A stretch of DNA of 5,184 nt from Bacteroidales bacterium UBA3724 (GTDB lineage Bacteria > Bacteroidota > Bacteroidia > Bacteroidales > P3): the NCBI GenBank assembly GCA_002371315.1, contig DFHL01000060.1, positions 1 through 5,184 on the forward strand, in the 5' to 3' direction. The first letter of the stretch is position 1, and each line of letters starts with the position of its first letter. Under the pieces are notes generated by a model that searched no databases, had not been told where the DNA came from, and saw only the letters and a program-made list of their open reading frames with translations. Shown one piece after another: positions 1 through 5,184 of this stretch. A program made the position numbers and the translations under genes.

Positions 1-18
1 CTGTACATATACTGTACA
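1..18. promoter_or_regulatory. Candidate OmpR/PhoB-type operator (two CTGTACA boxes)
   Basis: CTGTACA occurs twice (1-7 and 12-18), separated by TATA, so the repeat period is 11 bp, about one helical turn. The inner TGTACA is itself palindromic, so the site is also an inverted repeat. A 7-4-7 tandem arrangement with CTGT half-sites is the layout of Pho boxes and of other sites bound by tandem OmpR/PhoB-family response regulators. That is known of the family; binding here is inference. The site lies about 170 nt upstream of the histidine kinase start and touches the window edge, so further boxes could lie outside. No Bacteroidota TAnnTTTG promoter element is visible between it and the kinase. 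Confidence 0.3.
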
Positions 19-185
19 ACGGACAGAGCGGGTGCTATAAATCAGCATCTTACGAAGGCCGATTTTGCCCTTCCGGGACTTCGGCCGCACTGGCCATCCT
101 CGGCCCAAAGAAGCCACAAAAGGGGCACGGCAAGAAAAATTTTACCCCTTCCAAAACAAAAACGGCCTTTCGACGTTAGAAGGGT

Positions 186-1718
186 ATGAAACGTGTATTC
201 TGGATATCGCTCATCACCCTCTTCTTCCTTGCCGCCGCAAGCCTCATCGCCGTGCAGTACGTGCAGATGCGCCGCACCGTCGAGGTGAGCGACAACCTGT
301 TCAATATCAGCGTCAACAACGCTATGGACGATATGATCGAACAGCTGAACCGACTGAAGGTGGAGGACTACATAGGGCAGAACGACCGCTACAAGCTGTT
401 GAAATTCAAGCGCATCGAGGAACTCAACGACCGTATGCTCGACATCGTTAAGCGCAACTACACCGTTTTCTACGACACGGCTCTGGTCAATATGGGTACC
501 ACGATGATTGACAGCGTCATACTGCTGCCCGGCGCCAAGGCTACCGCCGCCGACAGCGACGCCATAGCGCAATACAACTCGCTGCTGACCACCCGCGACC
601 GGCTGCTCAACAGCCCCGAATTCTACAACCAGTTCGTGACCGACATCAGCGAGTATGTGGTCGACAACATCCTCACCTCCAACTCGTTCAACTACACGCT
701 GCTGGACAGCCTCATCGTGAACAAGCTGATGCTGAACGGCGTGGACATAGCCCCCTACGTCGGCGTGTACGACCTGACGAACGACAAGTTCCTCTATTGC
801 AACGAGGAAGGGATGGAAAAAAAGCTGAGCCAGTCGCCCTACAAGTACCGCTTCCACCCCGACGGAATGATGTCGCCCAACGAGTATTTCATCCTGCTCC
901 AGTTCCCGCTGTCGTCGCTGCTGCTCAAGGAGAACTCGACCATCTATTTCGTCATCAGCGTCATACTCATCGTATTGATACTCATCCTCTTCTCGCTGTC
1001 GCTGCGCGCCCTGTTCCGCAAGGAGAAGCTGGACGAGATGAAGAACGACTTCATCAACAATATGACGCACGAAATCAAGACGCCCATCGCCACCATCAGC
1101 CTGGCTTGCGAAATGCTGCAGGACCCCAACATCGGCACCGACCCCCAAACCAACAAGACCTATATCGGCATCATCGGCGACGAAAACCGGCGTATGCGGA
1201 TGCTCGTCGAGACGATACTGCAAAGCTCGAAAATGTCGAGCAAGAATTTCCAGATGAACCTGAAAGAGATAGAGCTCAACGCCCTGATCGAAAGTGTCGT
1301 GTCGAACTTCAAGCTGCAGATCGCCAATCGCAACGGCAGCCTGGCCTGCAGCCTCGAGGCGCAGCCGTCGACTGTCGTAGGCGACGAGCTGCACATCACC
1401 AATATGATTTACAACCTGATAGACAATGCAATAAAATACTCGCCCTCGCAACTCGAAATCGCTGTCTCGACGCGCAACGAAGGCTCGAACATAGTCCTCG
1501 TCGTCAAGGACCACGGCCTCGGCATCAGCAAGGAGGACCAGAAGCATATCTTCGAGCGCTTCTACCGCGTGTCGACGGGCAACGTCCACGACGTCAAGGG
1601 TTTCGGCATCGGCCTGAGCTATGTGCACCAGGTGGTGACGCTGCACAAGGGCACCATCGCCGTCGACAGCACTCCCGGCCAAGGCACCGCCTTCACCATC
1701 ACCCTGCCAAGGGAATAG
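186..1718 (+). CDS. Two-component sensor histidine kinase, membrane-bound, no HAMP domain
   Basis: A 510-residue sensor kinase that should autophosphorylate on a histidine and pass the phosphate to a response regulator. An N-terminal membrane segment (about residues 5-24) is followed by a periplasmic sensor of some 225 residues that I cannot assign to a family, then a second membrane segment (253-273). Only about 20 residues separate this from the H-box, so there is no HAMP domain. The HisKA H-box MTHEIKTP carries the phospho-acceptor H295. The ATPase domain has the N-box (N410, D413, N414), the G1 box DHGLG (442-446), the F-box IFERFYR (455-461) and the G2 box KGFGIGLSYV (471-480). All catalytic motifs are intact. 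The ATG at 186 follows a purine-rich AGAAGGG and gives a clean signal anchor. The C-terminal half resembles RprX-type Bacteroidota kinases, which normally sit beside an OmpR-family regulator, but none follows here. The input signal is unknown. Confidence 0.95.
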   Translation: MKRVFWISLITLFFLAAASLIAVQYVQMRRTVEVSDNLFNISVNNAMDDMIEQLNRLKVEDYIGQNDRYKLLKFKRIEELNDRMLDIVKRNYTVFYDTALVNMGTTMIDSVILLPGAKATAADSDAIAQYNSLLTTRDRLLNSPEFYNQFVTDISEYVVDNILTSNSFNYTLLDSLIVNKLMLNGVDIAPYVGVYDLTNDKFLYCNEEGMEKKLSQSPYKYRFHPDGMMSPNEYFILLQFPLSSLLLKENSTIYFVISVILIVLILILFSLSLRALFRKEKLDEMKNDFINNMTHEIKTPIATISLACEMLQDPNIGTDPQTNKTYIGIIGDENRRMRMLVETILQSSKMSSKNFQMNLKEIELNALIESVVSNFKLQIANRNGSLACSLEAQPSTVVGDELHITNMIYNLIDNAIKYSPSQLEIAVSTRNEGSNIVLVVKDHGLGISKEDQKHIFERFYRVSTGNVHDVKGFGIGLSYVHQVVTLHKGTIAVDSTPGQGTAFTITLPRE

Positions 1719-1733
1719 CGACAAAAATATTAT

Positions 1734-1764
1734 TTTGCCAGTCCAAATATTCGTCGTATCTTTG
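1734..1764 (+). promoter_or_regulatory. Bacteroidota sigma-ABfr-type promoter of the toxin-antitoxin pair
   Basis: TTTG at 1734-1737 (-33 element) and TATCTTTG at 1757-1764 (-7 element, exact match to TAnnTTTG) are 19 bp apart, the spacing expected of Bacteroidota housekeeping promoters. Transcription should start near 1768-1771, giving a leader of only about 15 nt before the ATG at 1786. There is no Shine-Dalgarno sequence, as is usual in this phylum. A small perfect palindrome, AAAATA-T-TATTTT (1724-1736), overlaps the -33 element and could be an operator for autoregulation, though it is short and made only of A and T. The promoter begins 15 nt after the kinase stop codon, so the module can be transcribed independently of the kinase. 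Confidence 0.8.
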
Positions 1765-1785
1765 CAAATCAAACCGGCAACAGAA

Positions 1786-2088
1786 ATGAAGCAACAAGTT
1801 ACAGAACAAATAAGCCAATATCTATCCACCCAGCCTGTGCTGAAAGCTTGGGTTTTTGGCTCGTTTGCCCGTGGCGAGGAACAACCCGACAGCGACATCG
1901 ACCTGCTGGTCCGCTTCGACCGCAAGAACGCTAAAATCGGCCTGTTCAAGTATGCATCCATCATCATCGACCTCGAAAATCTGCTGCACCGCAAAGTCGA
2001 CCTTGTCGAAGAGGGTGCCCTCCTACCCTTCGCCGAACGTACCGCCAACAAAGACAAAAGACTGATCTATGAGAGAAACGATGCGTGA
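1786..2088 (+). CDS. mntA: MNT-domain antitoxin (minimal nucleotidyltransferase, MntA-like)
   Basis: A 100-residue minimal nucleotidyltransferase of the DNA polymerase beta superfamily. The signature GSFARGE...DSDIDLLV is present, with G25-S26, the metal-binding pair D37 and D39, and a third carboxylate at D72 (KVDLV), so the active site looks competent. In characterised MntA/HepT pairs this protein transfers AMP from ATP to a tyrosine of the partner HEPN toxin and so inactivates it. The ATG at 1786 is preferred over an in-frame TTG at 1735, because the TTG lies inside the -33 promoter element and would add 17 unrelated residues. The toxin gene begins within its last 8 nt, indicating translational coupling. 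Its composition is a little richer in A+T than the upstream kinase, consistent with a mobile module. Confidence 0.9.
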   Translation: MKQQVTEQISQYLSTQPVLKAWVFGSFARGEEQPDSDIDLLVRFDRKNAKIGLFKYASIIIDLENLLHRKVDLVEEGALLPFAERTANKDKRLIYERNDA

Positions 2089-2419
2089 CCCTGGCAGGGT
2101 TGAACATATAATGATGGCCATACACAACATCGAGGAATTCACCCAGGGAATGTCCTACGATGTTTTTGTTGCCGACAAACGCACTGTCTACGCAACAATA
2201 TACAACATACAGATTATCGGCGAAGCCGCATACAAACTGACAAAGGAGTTCAAGGCTTCTCACCCCGAACTGCCCTGGAATCTGATGGAAAAAATGAGAC
2301 ACGTCCTTGTGCACGACTATTATAATATTGTACCTCAAGCCGTATGGGATGTTGTCACGAACGATATACCGAGTATAAAACCACAACTGCAATCTTTATC
2401 AAAAACTGTTAACAATTGA
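2081..2419 (+). CDS. hepT: HEPN-domain RNase toxin (HepT-like, DUF86)
   Basis: A 112-residue all-alpha HEPN protein, the toxin partner of the preceding nucleotidyltransferase. The family layout is clear: MRDP near the start, an IIGEAA motif (about 45-50), PW (65-66), then the catalytic motif R73-HVLV-H78-D-Y80, which is the R-x4-H-x-Y arrangement of HEPN ribonucleases. R73 and H78 would form the RNase centre. By analogy with Shewanella HepT, Y80 would be the tyrosine AMPylated by the antitoxin. The residue after the arginine is H rather than the common N. I chose the ATG at 2081 because family members typically begin MRDP and GAGAGAAACG precedes it. An in-frame ATG at 2069 would add four residues and enlarge the overlap with mntA to 20 nt. 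The gene is notably A+T-rich towards its end. The target RNA is not predictable from sequence. Confidence 0.9.
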   Translation: MRDPGRVEHIMMAIHNIEEFTQGMSYDVFVADKRTVYATIYNIQIIGEAAYKLTKEFKASHPELPWNLMEKMRHVLVHDYYNIVPQAVWDVVTNDIPSIKPQLQSLSKTVNN

Positions 2420-2425
2420 CAATGA

Positions 2426-2605
2426 CATAATTTATACAACAAAAAACACAATAAAAGGCTGAGCAAAAACAACGAAACATATTACGACGATCAAATCGTA
2501 ACTGTTCCTAAAGGAAAGTGTTTTAGGCAAGTCGGGGTTTACAAATACCAAACAAAGATGGACATCGGTAAAACCGTGCCTATCGTTATGGTGATGGACA
2601 AATAA
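2426..2605 (+). pseudogene. Probable 3' remnant of a small protein gene, no start codon
   Basis: One frame stays open from just after a TGA (2423-2425) to a TAA (2603-2605), 59 codons, yet has no ATG, GTG or TTG until an internal ATG near its end that would leave only 15 residues. The later part looks like real protein: a tract beginning about 2477 reads ETYYDDQIVTVPKGKC, followed by FRQVGVYKYQTK and then KTVPIVMVMDK at the C-terminus, with balanced residues and alternating beta-strand character. The first 17 codons are low-complexity and lysine/asparagine-rich. The intrinsic terminator starts 6 nt after the stop, as for a normal gene end. I infer that the 5' end was lost, possibly when the toxin-antitoxin pair arrived. 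I do not recognise the family with certainty; small Bacteroidota lipoproteins are a possibility. A non-canonical start is the alternative. Confidence 0.4.
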
Positions 2606-2611
2606 ACTAAA

Positions 2612-2652
2612 AATGGCCGTTAGGATTTTTCCCTGGCGGCCATTGTTTTTTT
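2612..2652 (+). terminator. Strong rho-independent terminator, probably bidirectional
   Basis: AATGGCCG (2612-2619) pairs perfectly with CGGCCATT (2637-2644). The stem continues inward through two G-T wobbles, A-T and two G-C pairs (2620-2624 with 2632-2636), giving about 13 pairs around a 7-nt loop. It is followed by GTTTTTTT (2645-2652). On the other strand the stem is followed by a short T run (complement of the A's at 2608-2611), so it can also stop minus-strand transcripts arriving from the lipoprotein gene that ends at 2735. It lies between the convergent gene groups. Confidence 0.85.
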
Positions 2653-2734
2653 GAGTTTCATATAGGCTTCGGGATGGCTCCGACAGGTACCCCGGGTGGC
2701 AACCGATGTACTGGATTCCTTGCTATCACTTTTC
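2653..2734. other. Short intergenic stretch with no supported feature
   Basis: This stretch lies between the terminator and the end of the lipoprotein gene. It holds a GC-rich patch, GGTACCCCGGGTGGC, around 2686-2700, made of two adjoining palindromic hexamers, but no promoter, RNA gene or start-to-stop reading frame that I can support on either strand. It probably forms the 3' untranslated tail of the minus-strand transcript. Confidence 0.3.
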
Positions 2735-3640
2735 TTAAAGCACTAAATCGCAGGTATTTCCTAAATAAATAAACGGCTCGTAGCAGTGGGCTCCGCACAT
2801 ATAGCAGCCTTCGGCACGGGTGATTGTGTCAAGCCATTTTTTGCGTGTGGCTGTGGCCTGGGCGGGGGCGTTGTCGTAGCGGGCGCAGAAGTCGGGATAG
2901 GGCAATTGAAGATCCTGTGCGTGGACAAGGTCGCCGACGAAGTAGCACAGTCCTGATTTATAGACTGTATGGCCAGGTGTGTGTCCCGGTGCCAGATAGG
3001 CCGTGAGCCAGCCGTCGACAATCTTGTCGCCGTCGTTGAACAGGCGTATCTGGTTGGCGTAGCAGCTGAGCACCTGCTTCCAAAGGCCGTTTTGCTGCGC
3101 CATCGGACCGTCGTCGCTCCAGGCGTTGAACTCATCGACCGAAAGGTAGATTTCCGCCTTGGGGAAAACAGGCTGCCCGTCCTTCAGTAGGCCACCTATA
3201 TGGTCGCCGTGCAGGTGCGTAAGGCAAACAGCGTCAATTTCCTCAGGCTTGATATTCTGTTCTTTGAGCTGAGCCAGTAGGGCACCGCCAGCCTCTTCGC
3301 CCAGTCCGGCGTCGATGAGGATGTTGCGGCGCGTTCCGCCATAATTGTCCGACGTGCGAATCAGGAACGTATTGATTGCCGACGGGCTGGAGCCGTCGGG
3401 CAGCAGCGAGTCGAGCAGGCTGTCGTTGTAGGAGCCGCGAAAGAGGTCGGCCGACATCTCGTTGACGCGGTCAGGAATGGCAATAATTTCCATATCATCA
3501 TTTTCGCTGAAGATTGAGCAGGCAGCCATCTGAATGTCGGCTCTGGCTGTCGTATCGGCATCCGTCGCAGATTTGTTACTGTTCTTGCAAGACACCAGCA
3601 GAATTGTCGCTGCAACTAAGGCTAAAACTATTTTTTTCAT
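2735..3640 (-). CDS. Exported metallo-beta-lactamase-fold hydrolase, lipoprotein
   Basis: A 301-residue MBL-fold metallohydrolase. The N-terminus has a basic start, a hydrophobic stretch and the lipobox LVSC with C18 as the lipidated cysteine. It should therefore sit on a membrane facing the periplasm. The residues after C18 (KNSNKS) lack the acidic cluster linked to surface export in Bacteroidota. The fold motifs are complete: strand LIDAGLG (108-114), LTHLHGDHIGG with H142, H144, D146 and H147, APGHTPGH with H220, GDLVH with D237, and GAH with H285. This set predicts two bound metal ions, normally zinc, and hydrolysis of an ester, lactone or amide. The layout resembles lactonase or methyl-parathion-hydrolase-like members more than antibiotic-degrading beta-lactamases, but the substrate cannot be told from sequence. 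The gene lies 94 nt downstream of the fatty acid transporter on the same strand, so they may be co-transcribed. No Shine-Dalgarno sequence is present; an 8-bp repeat array ends 7 nt before the ATG. Confidence 0.9.
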   Translation of the reverse strand: MKKIVLALVAATILLVSCKNSNKSATDADTTARADIQMAACSIFSENDDMEIIAIPDRVNEMSADLFRGSYNDSLLDSLLPDGSSPSAINTFLIRTSDNYGGTRRNILIDAGLGEEAGGALLAQLKEQNIKPEEIDAVCLTHLHGDHIGGLLKDGQPVFPKAEIYLSVDEFNAWSDDGPMAQQNGLWKQVLSCYANQIRLFNDGDKIVDGWLTAYLAPGHTPGHTVYKSGLCYFVGDLVHAQDLQLPYPDFCARYDNAPAQATATRKKWLDTITRAEGCYMCGAHCYEPFIYLGNTCDLVL

Positions 3641-3647
3641 ATCAATG

Positions 3648-3696
3648 CGTTAATTTGTTAATTCGCTAATTTGTTAATTCGTTAGTGGCTGACGCG
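3648..3696. repeat. 8-bp repeat array plus shared 25-bp sequence upstream of the MBL gene
   Basis: Five consecutive 8-bp units read on the + strand: CGTTAATT, TGTTAATT, CGCTAATT, TGTTAATT, CGTTAGTG (3648-3687). They run on into GCTGACGCG. Positions 3672-3696 are identical, base for base, to 5131-5155 upstream of the transporter gene, in the same orientation relative to the downstream gene. The array ends 7 nt before the MBL start codon. Each unit carries TAA or TAG on both strands, and because 8 is not a multiple of 3 the stops fall in every frame, so translation cannot read across it. Confidence 0.85.
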
Positions 3697-3702
3697 GCAG
3701 CA

Positions 3703-3730
3703 GTTTTCCGCTTTCCGTTTTCCGCTTTCC
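3703..3730. repeat. Perfect 14-bp tandem duplication
   Basis: GTTTTCCGCTTTCC occurs twice head to tail (3703-3716 and 3717-3730), just beyond the stop codon of the transporter gene. The unit itself contains near-repeats of TTTCCG, so on the minus strand it is a purine-only tract (GGAAAGCGGAAAAC). Its role is unknown. It may be a product of replication slippage and lies in the 94-nt gap between the two minus-strand genes. Confidence 0.8.
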
Positions 3731-3734
3731 GCTT

Positions 3735-5090
3735 CTACATTGCCCACAGCAGCAGTCCGCCGCCTATTATCAGGCCACTGACAAACAGGTCGATAAGACA
3801 GAAGCCCATAATATCCTTAGCACTCAGTTTGGCGATGGCAAGTGCGGGAAGAGCCCAGAAAGGCTGGATCATATTGGTCCACGCGTCGCCCCAGGCAATG
3901 GCCATTCCCGTCAGGCCGGGGTCAACGCCCAGCTCGGCACCGGCGGTGAACATAATCGGGGCCTGTATCGCCCAATGGCCGCCGCCCGAAGGGACAAACA
4001 TATTCAGCACCGCAGCGCAGAGGAACGTCAGCAGCGGATAGGTCACTGGCGACGAGATGCTTATGCAGGCATTGCTGATGACTGTGCCGAAGCAGATGCC
4101 GCTCTCCCCCACCCCGGTGATGATGCCCATAATGCCGGCATAGAACGGGAACTGGAGTATGATGCCGGCCGCGCCAGATGCCGCCTTGCCGAAGGCGCGC
4201 ACGTAGGCCACCGGCGTACCGTGGAACAGAATGCCAAGGAAAAGGAATATCATTATGACCGTTCCCAAGTCGAATGGTGCGCCGCGGAAACCGAGACTGA
4301 TTACAAGATAGGCGCCCCCCAGCAGCGAGACAAGCCAAGTCAGCAAACGACTGTGTTCCAACCGTTCGGCAGGGGTCTTGTCGACAGGTGCCGGTTTCGA
4401 CGCCGTTTCCTCTTCAAGAAGAGCCGGGTCGACACAGACCACAGCGTTGCCCTTGGGGTGCATCAAGGCGTTGACAACTGTTATTGCAATGATTACCAGC
4501 ACAACCATACCGATATTGAACGGATGCAGGATGGTCTGCGATATGGGCAGCGGGTCTACGATGGCACCGTTGGTGGCTGCCGCCAAGTCGGGTCCAGGAG
4601 TGGCCAGCTTGAGGGGCACCGAGCCGGAAAGACCTGCGTGCCAAACAACAAAGCCGCTGTAGGCCGACGCTATCAGCAGGCGATAGTCCACGCCAGCCAG
4701 TCGGCGGGCAATCTCCTTGGCAAAGATGACGCCGACAATGAGGCCGAAACCCCAGTTGAGCCAGCAGGCCACCGCCGAAACGGCCGTGACGAGGGCTATG
4801 GCTGCCACAGGCGTTTTGGGCAGCGAAGCCATCCAGGCGATGCCGCGCTTCAGGGCCGGTGCCGACGCCAAAGCCGAGCCGGTGACAAGCACCAGCGCCA
4901 TCTGCATAGCGAAGGCCAGCAGCCCCCACACGCCACCGCCCCAGTTGGCGATGACCTCGACAGGCGTCTGGCGGCAGATGGGCATCGCCAGCAGTGCGGC
5001 AATGAAAGTCAGCAAGATTGCGAAAAGAAACGGCTCAGGCATCCAACGCTGCATAAGCCTGACAGAGCTGTTGATTAGTTTTTGGAACAC
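3735..5090 (-). CDS. atoE: Short-chain fatty acid transporter, AtoE family
   Basis: A 451-residue polytopic inner-membrane protein of the AtoE family, whose E. coli member is tied to acetoacetate and short-chain fatty acid uptake. Hallmarks recalled from the family are present in order: RWMPEPFLFAILLT (15-28), WGGGVWGLLAFAMQMALVLV (50-69), LNWGFGLIVG (111-120), FPFYAG (314-319), VPSGGGHW (366-373) and QPFWALPALAIA (409-420). About a dozen hydrophobic segments are visible, with one hydrophilic loop (DPALLEEETASKPAP and neighbours) in the middle. Length is normal for the family and nothing is interrupted. The start is GTG at 5090: the 12 residues before the first ATG (codon 13, at 5054) align with the amphipathic N-terminus of family members, and a stop lies a few codons upstream of the GTG. 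It lies upstream of, and in line with, the MBL lipoprotein gene. The exact substrate (acetate, butyrate, acetoacetate) is unresolved. Confidence 0.93.
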   Translation of the reverse strand: MFQKLINSSVRLMQRWMPEPFLFAILLTFIAALLAMPICRQTPVEVIANWGGGVWGLLAFAMQMALVLVTGSALASAPALKRGIAWMASLPKTPVAAIALVTAVSAVACWLNWGFGLIVGVIFAKEIARRLAGVDYRLLIASAYSGFVVWHAGLSGSVPLKLATPGPDLAAATNGAIVDPLPISQTILHPFNIGMVVLVIIAITVVNALMHPKGNAVVCVDPALLEEETASKPAPVDKTPAERLEHSRLLTWLVSLLGGAYLVISLGFRGAPFDLGTVIMIFLFLGILFHGTPVAYVRAFGKAASGAAGIILQFPFYAGIMGIITGVGESGICFGTVISNACISISSPVTYPLLTFLCAAVLNMFVPSGGGHWAIQAPIMFTAGAELGVDPGLTGMAIAWGDAWTNMIQPFWALPALAIAKLSAKDIMGFCLIDLFVSGLIIGGGLLLWAM

Positions 5091-5098
5091 TGTTTTAA

Positions 5099-5155
5099 AG
5101 TTAATGAGTTAATTCGTTAATGAGTTAATGTGTTAATTCGTTAGTGGCTGACGCG
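5099..5155. repeat. 8-bp repeat array plus shared 25-bp sequence upstream of atoE
   Basis: Six consecutive 8-bp units: AGTTAATG, AGTTAATT, CGTTAATG, AGTTAATG, TGTTAATT, CGTTAGTG (5099-5146), followed by GCTGACGCG. The last 25 bp (5131-5155) exactly match 3672-3696. The array ends 8 nt before the GTG start of atoE, almost the same position as its counterpart upstream of the MBL gene. The gene-proximal units differ from that copy (mostly AGTTAATG here, CG/TGTTAATT there), so the arrays have diverged or expanded separately next to a conserved anchor. Confidence 0.85.
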
Positions 5156-5161
5156 TTCGAA

Positions 5162-5184
5162 TCACTGGTCACTATTCACTGGTC
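5162..5184. repeat. 14-bp-period direct repeat at the window edge
   Basis: TCACTGGTC occurs at 5162-5170 and again at 5176-5184, separated by ACTAT, so the period is 14 bp. The repeat is cut by the end of the window and may continue. It is next to the 8-bp array upstream of atoE but is not copied upstream of the MBL gene. No promoter element of the TAnnTTTG type is visible on the minus strand between here and atoE. Confidence 0.6.

Noticed and set aside
57..86. Possible hairpin GGCCGA ... TCGGCC as a terminator
   Set aside because: The stem is only 6 bp with an 18-nt loop and no following T run, so it does not qualify as an intrinsic terminator.
1735..1785. Longer antitoxin starting at TTG 1735
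   Set aside because: The TTG is part of the -33 promoter element and the extension would be encoded upstream of the predicted transcription start.
797..1789. 330-codon frame on the plus strand within the kinase
   Set aside because: It is a shifted reading of the kinase, with a translation full of R, Q, H and P, no domain motifs, and no independent start signal.
42..2057. 671-codon open frame on the minus strand
   Set aside because: It lies antisense to the kinase and antitoxin genes, which have full family motifs. Its translation is biased to V, D, H, Q and L as expected from the complement of GC-rich codons, and it matches no domain I know.
2653..2734. GC-rich patch with GGTACC and CCCGGG as part of a dispersed repeat or small gene
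   Set aside because: There is only one copy in the window, and no start-to-stop frame or pairing beyond the short palindromes. A genome-wide search would be needed to say more.
3648..3696. Repeat arrays considered as a CRISPR array
   Set aside because: Units are 8 bp and contiguous with no unique spacers, and no cas gene is present.
3975..5078. 367-codon plus-strand frame opposite atoE
   Set aside because: The translation is dominated by R, Q, H, D and G without hydrophobic cores, a typical antisense shadow. The minus-strand frame matches AtoE along its whole length.

Overview
The window looks like chromosomal DNA from a Bacteroidales-type member of the Bacteroidota. The evidence is a textbook Bacteroidota promoter (TTTG, 19 bp, then TATCTTTG) ahead of one gene, mostly absent Shine-Dalgarno sequences, a histidine kinase with the KGFGIGLSYV-type G2 box common in that phylum, and a lipoprotein with an LVSC lipobox. 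Most genes are fairly GC-rich. The 1.8-2.6 kb stretch is visibly richer in A+T. No genus is assigned.

Layout. Positions 1-185 hold no convincing gene, but start with two CTGTACA boxes 11 bp apart. A complete membrane histidine kinase (186-1718, +) follows, with no response regulator beside it in the window. Next is a compact MNT/HEPN toxin-antitoxin pair on the same strand (1786-2088 and 2081-2419) with its own promoter. The nucleotidyltransferase antitoxin comes first, and the HEPN RNase toxin gene overlaps its end by 8 nt. After it lies an open frame with no start codon (2426-2605), probably the 3' remnant of a small gene. It stops just before a strong, probably bidirectional, intrinsic terminator (2612-2652) that separates the + genes from the - genes.

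The right half is a minus-strand pair read right to left: a full-length AtoE-family short-chain fatty acid transporter (5090-3735, GTG start), then an exported lipoprotein with a complete metallo-beta-lactamase active site (3640-2735). Each has an array of 8-bp GTTAATT-like units ending 7-8 nt before its start codon, and each array runs into the same 25-bp sequence. Two 14-bp-period repeats lie nearby. The order suggests an operon or two linked genes for uptake or processing of small carboxylates or esters. That functional link is inference.

The points most worth following up are the paired 8-bp leader arrays, the toxin-antitoxin module sitting between a kinase lacking its partner and a truncated gene, and the Pho-box-like repeat at the left edge.
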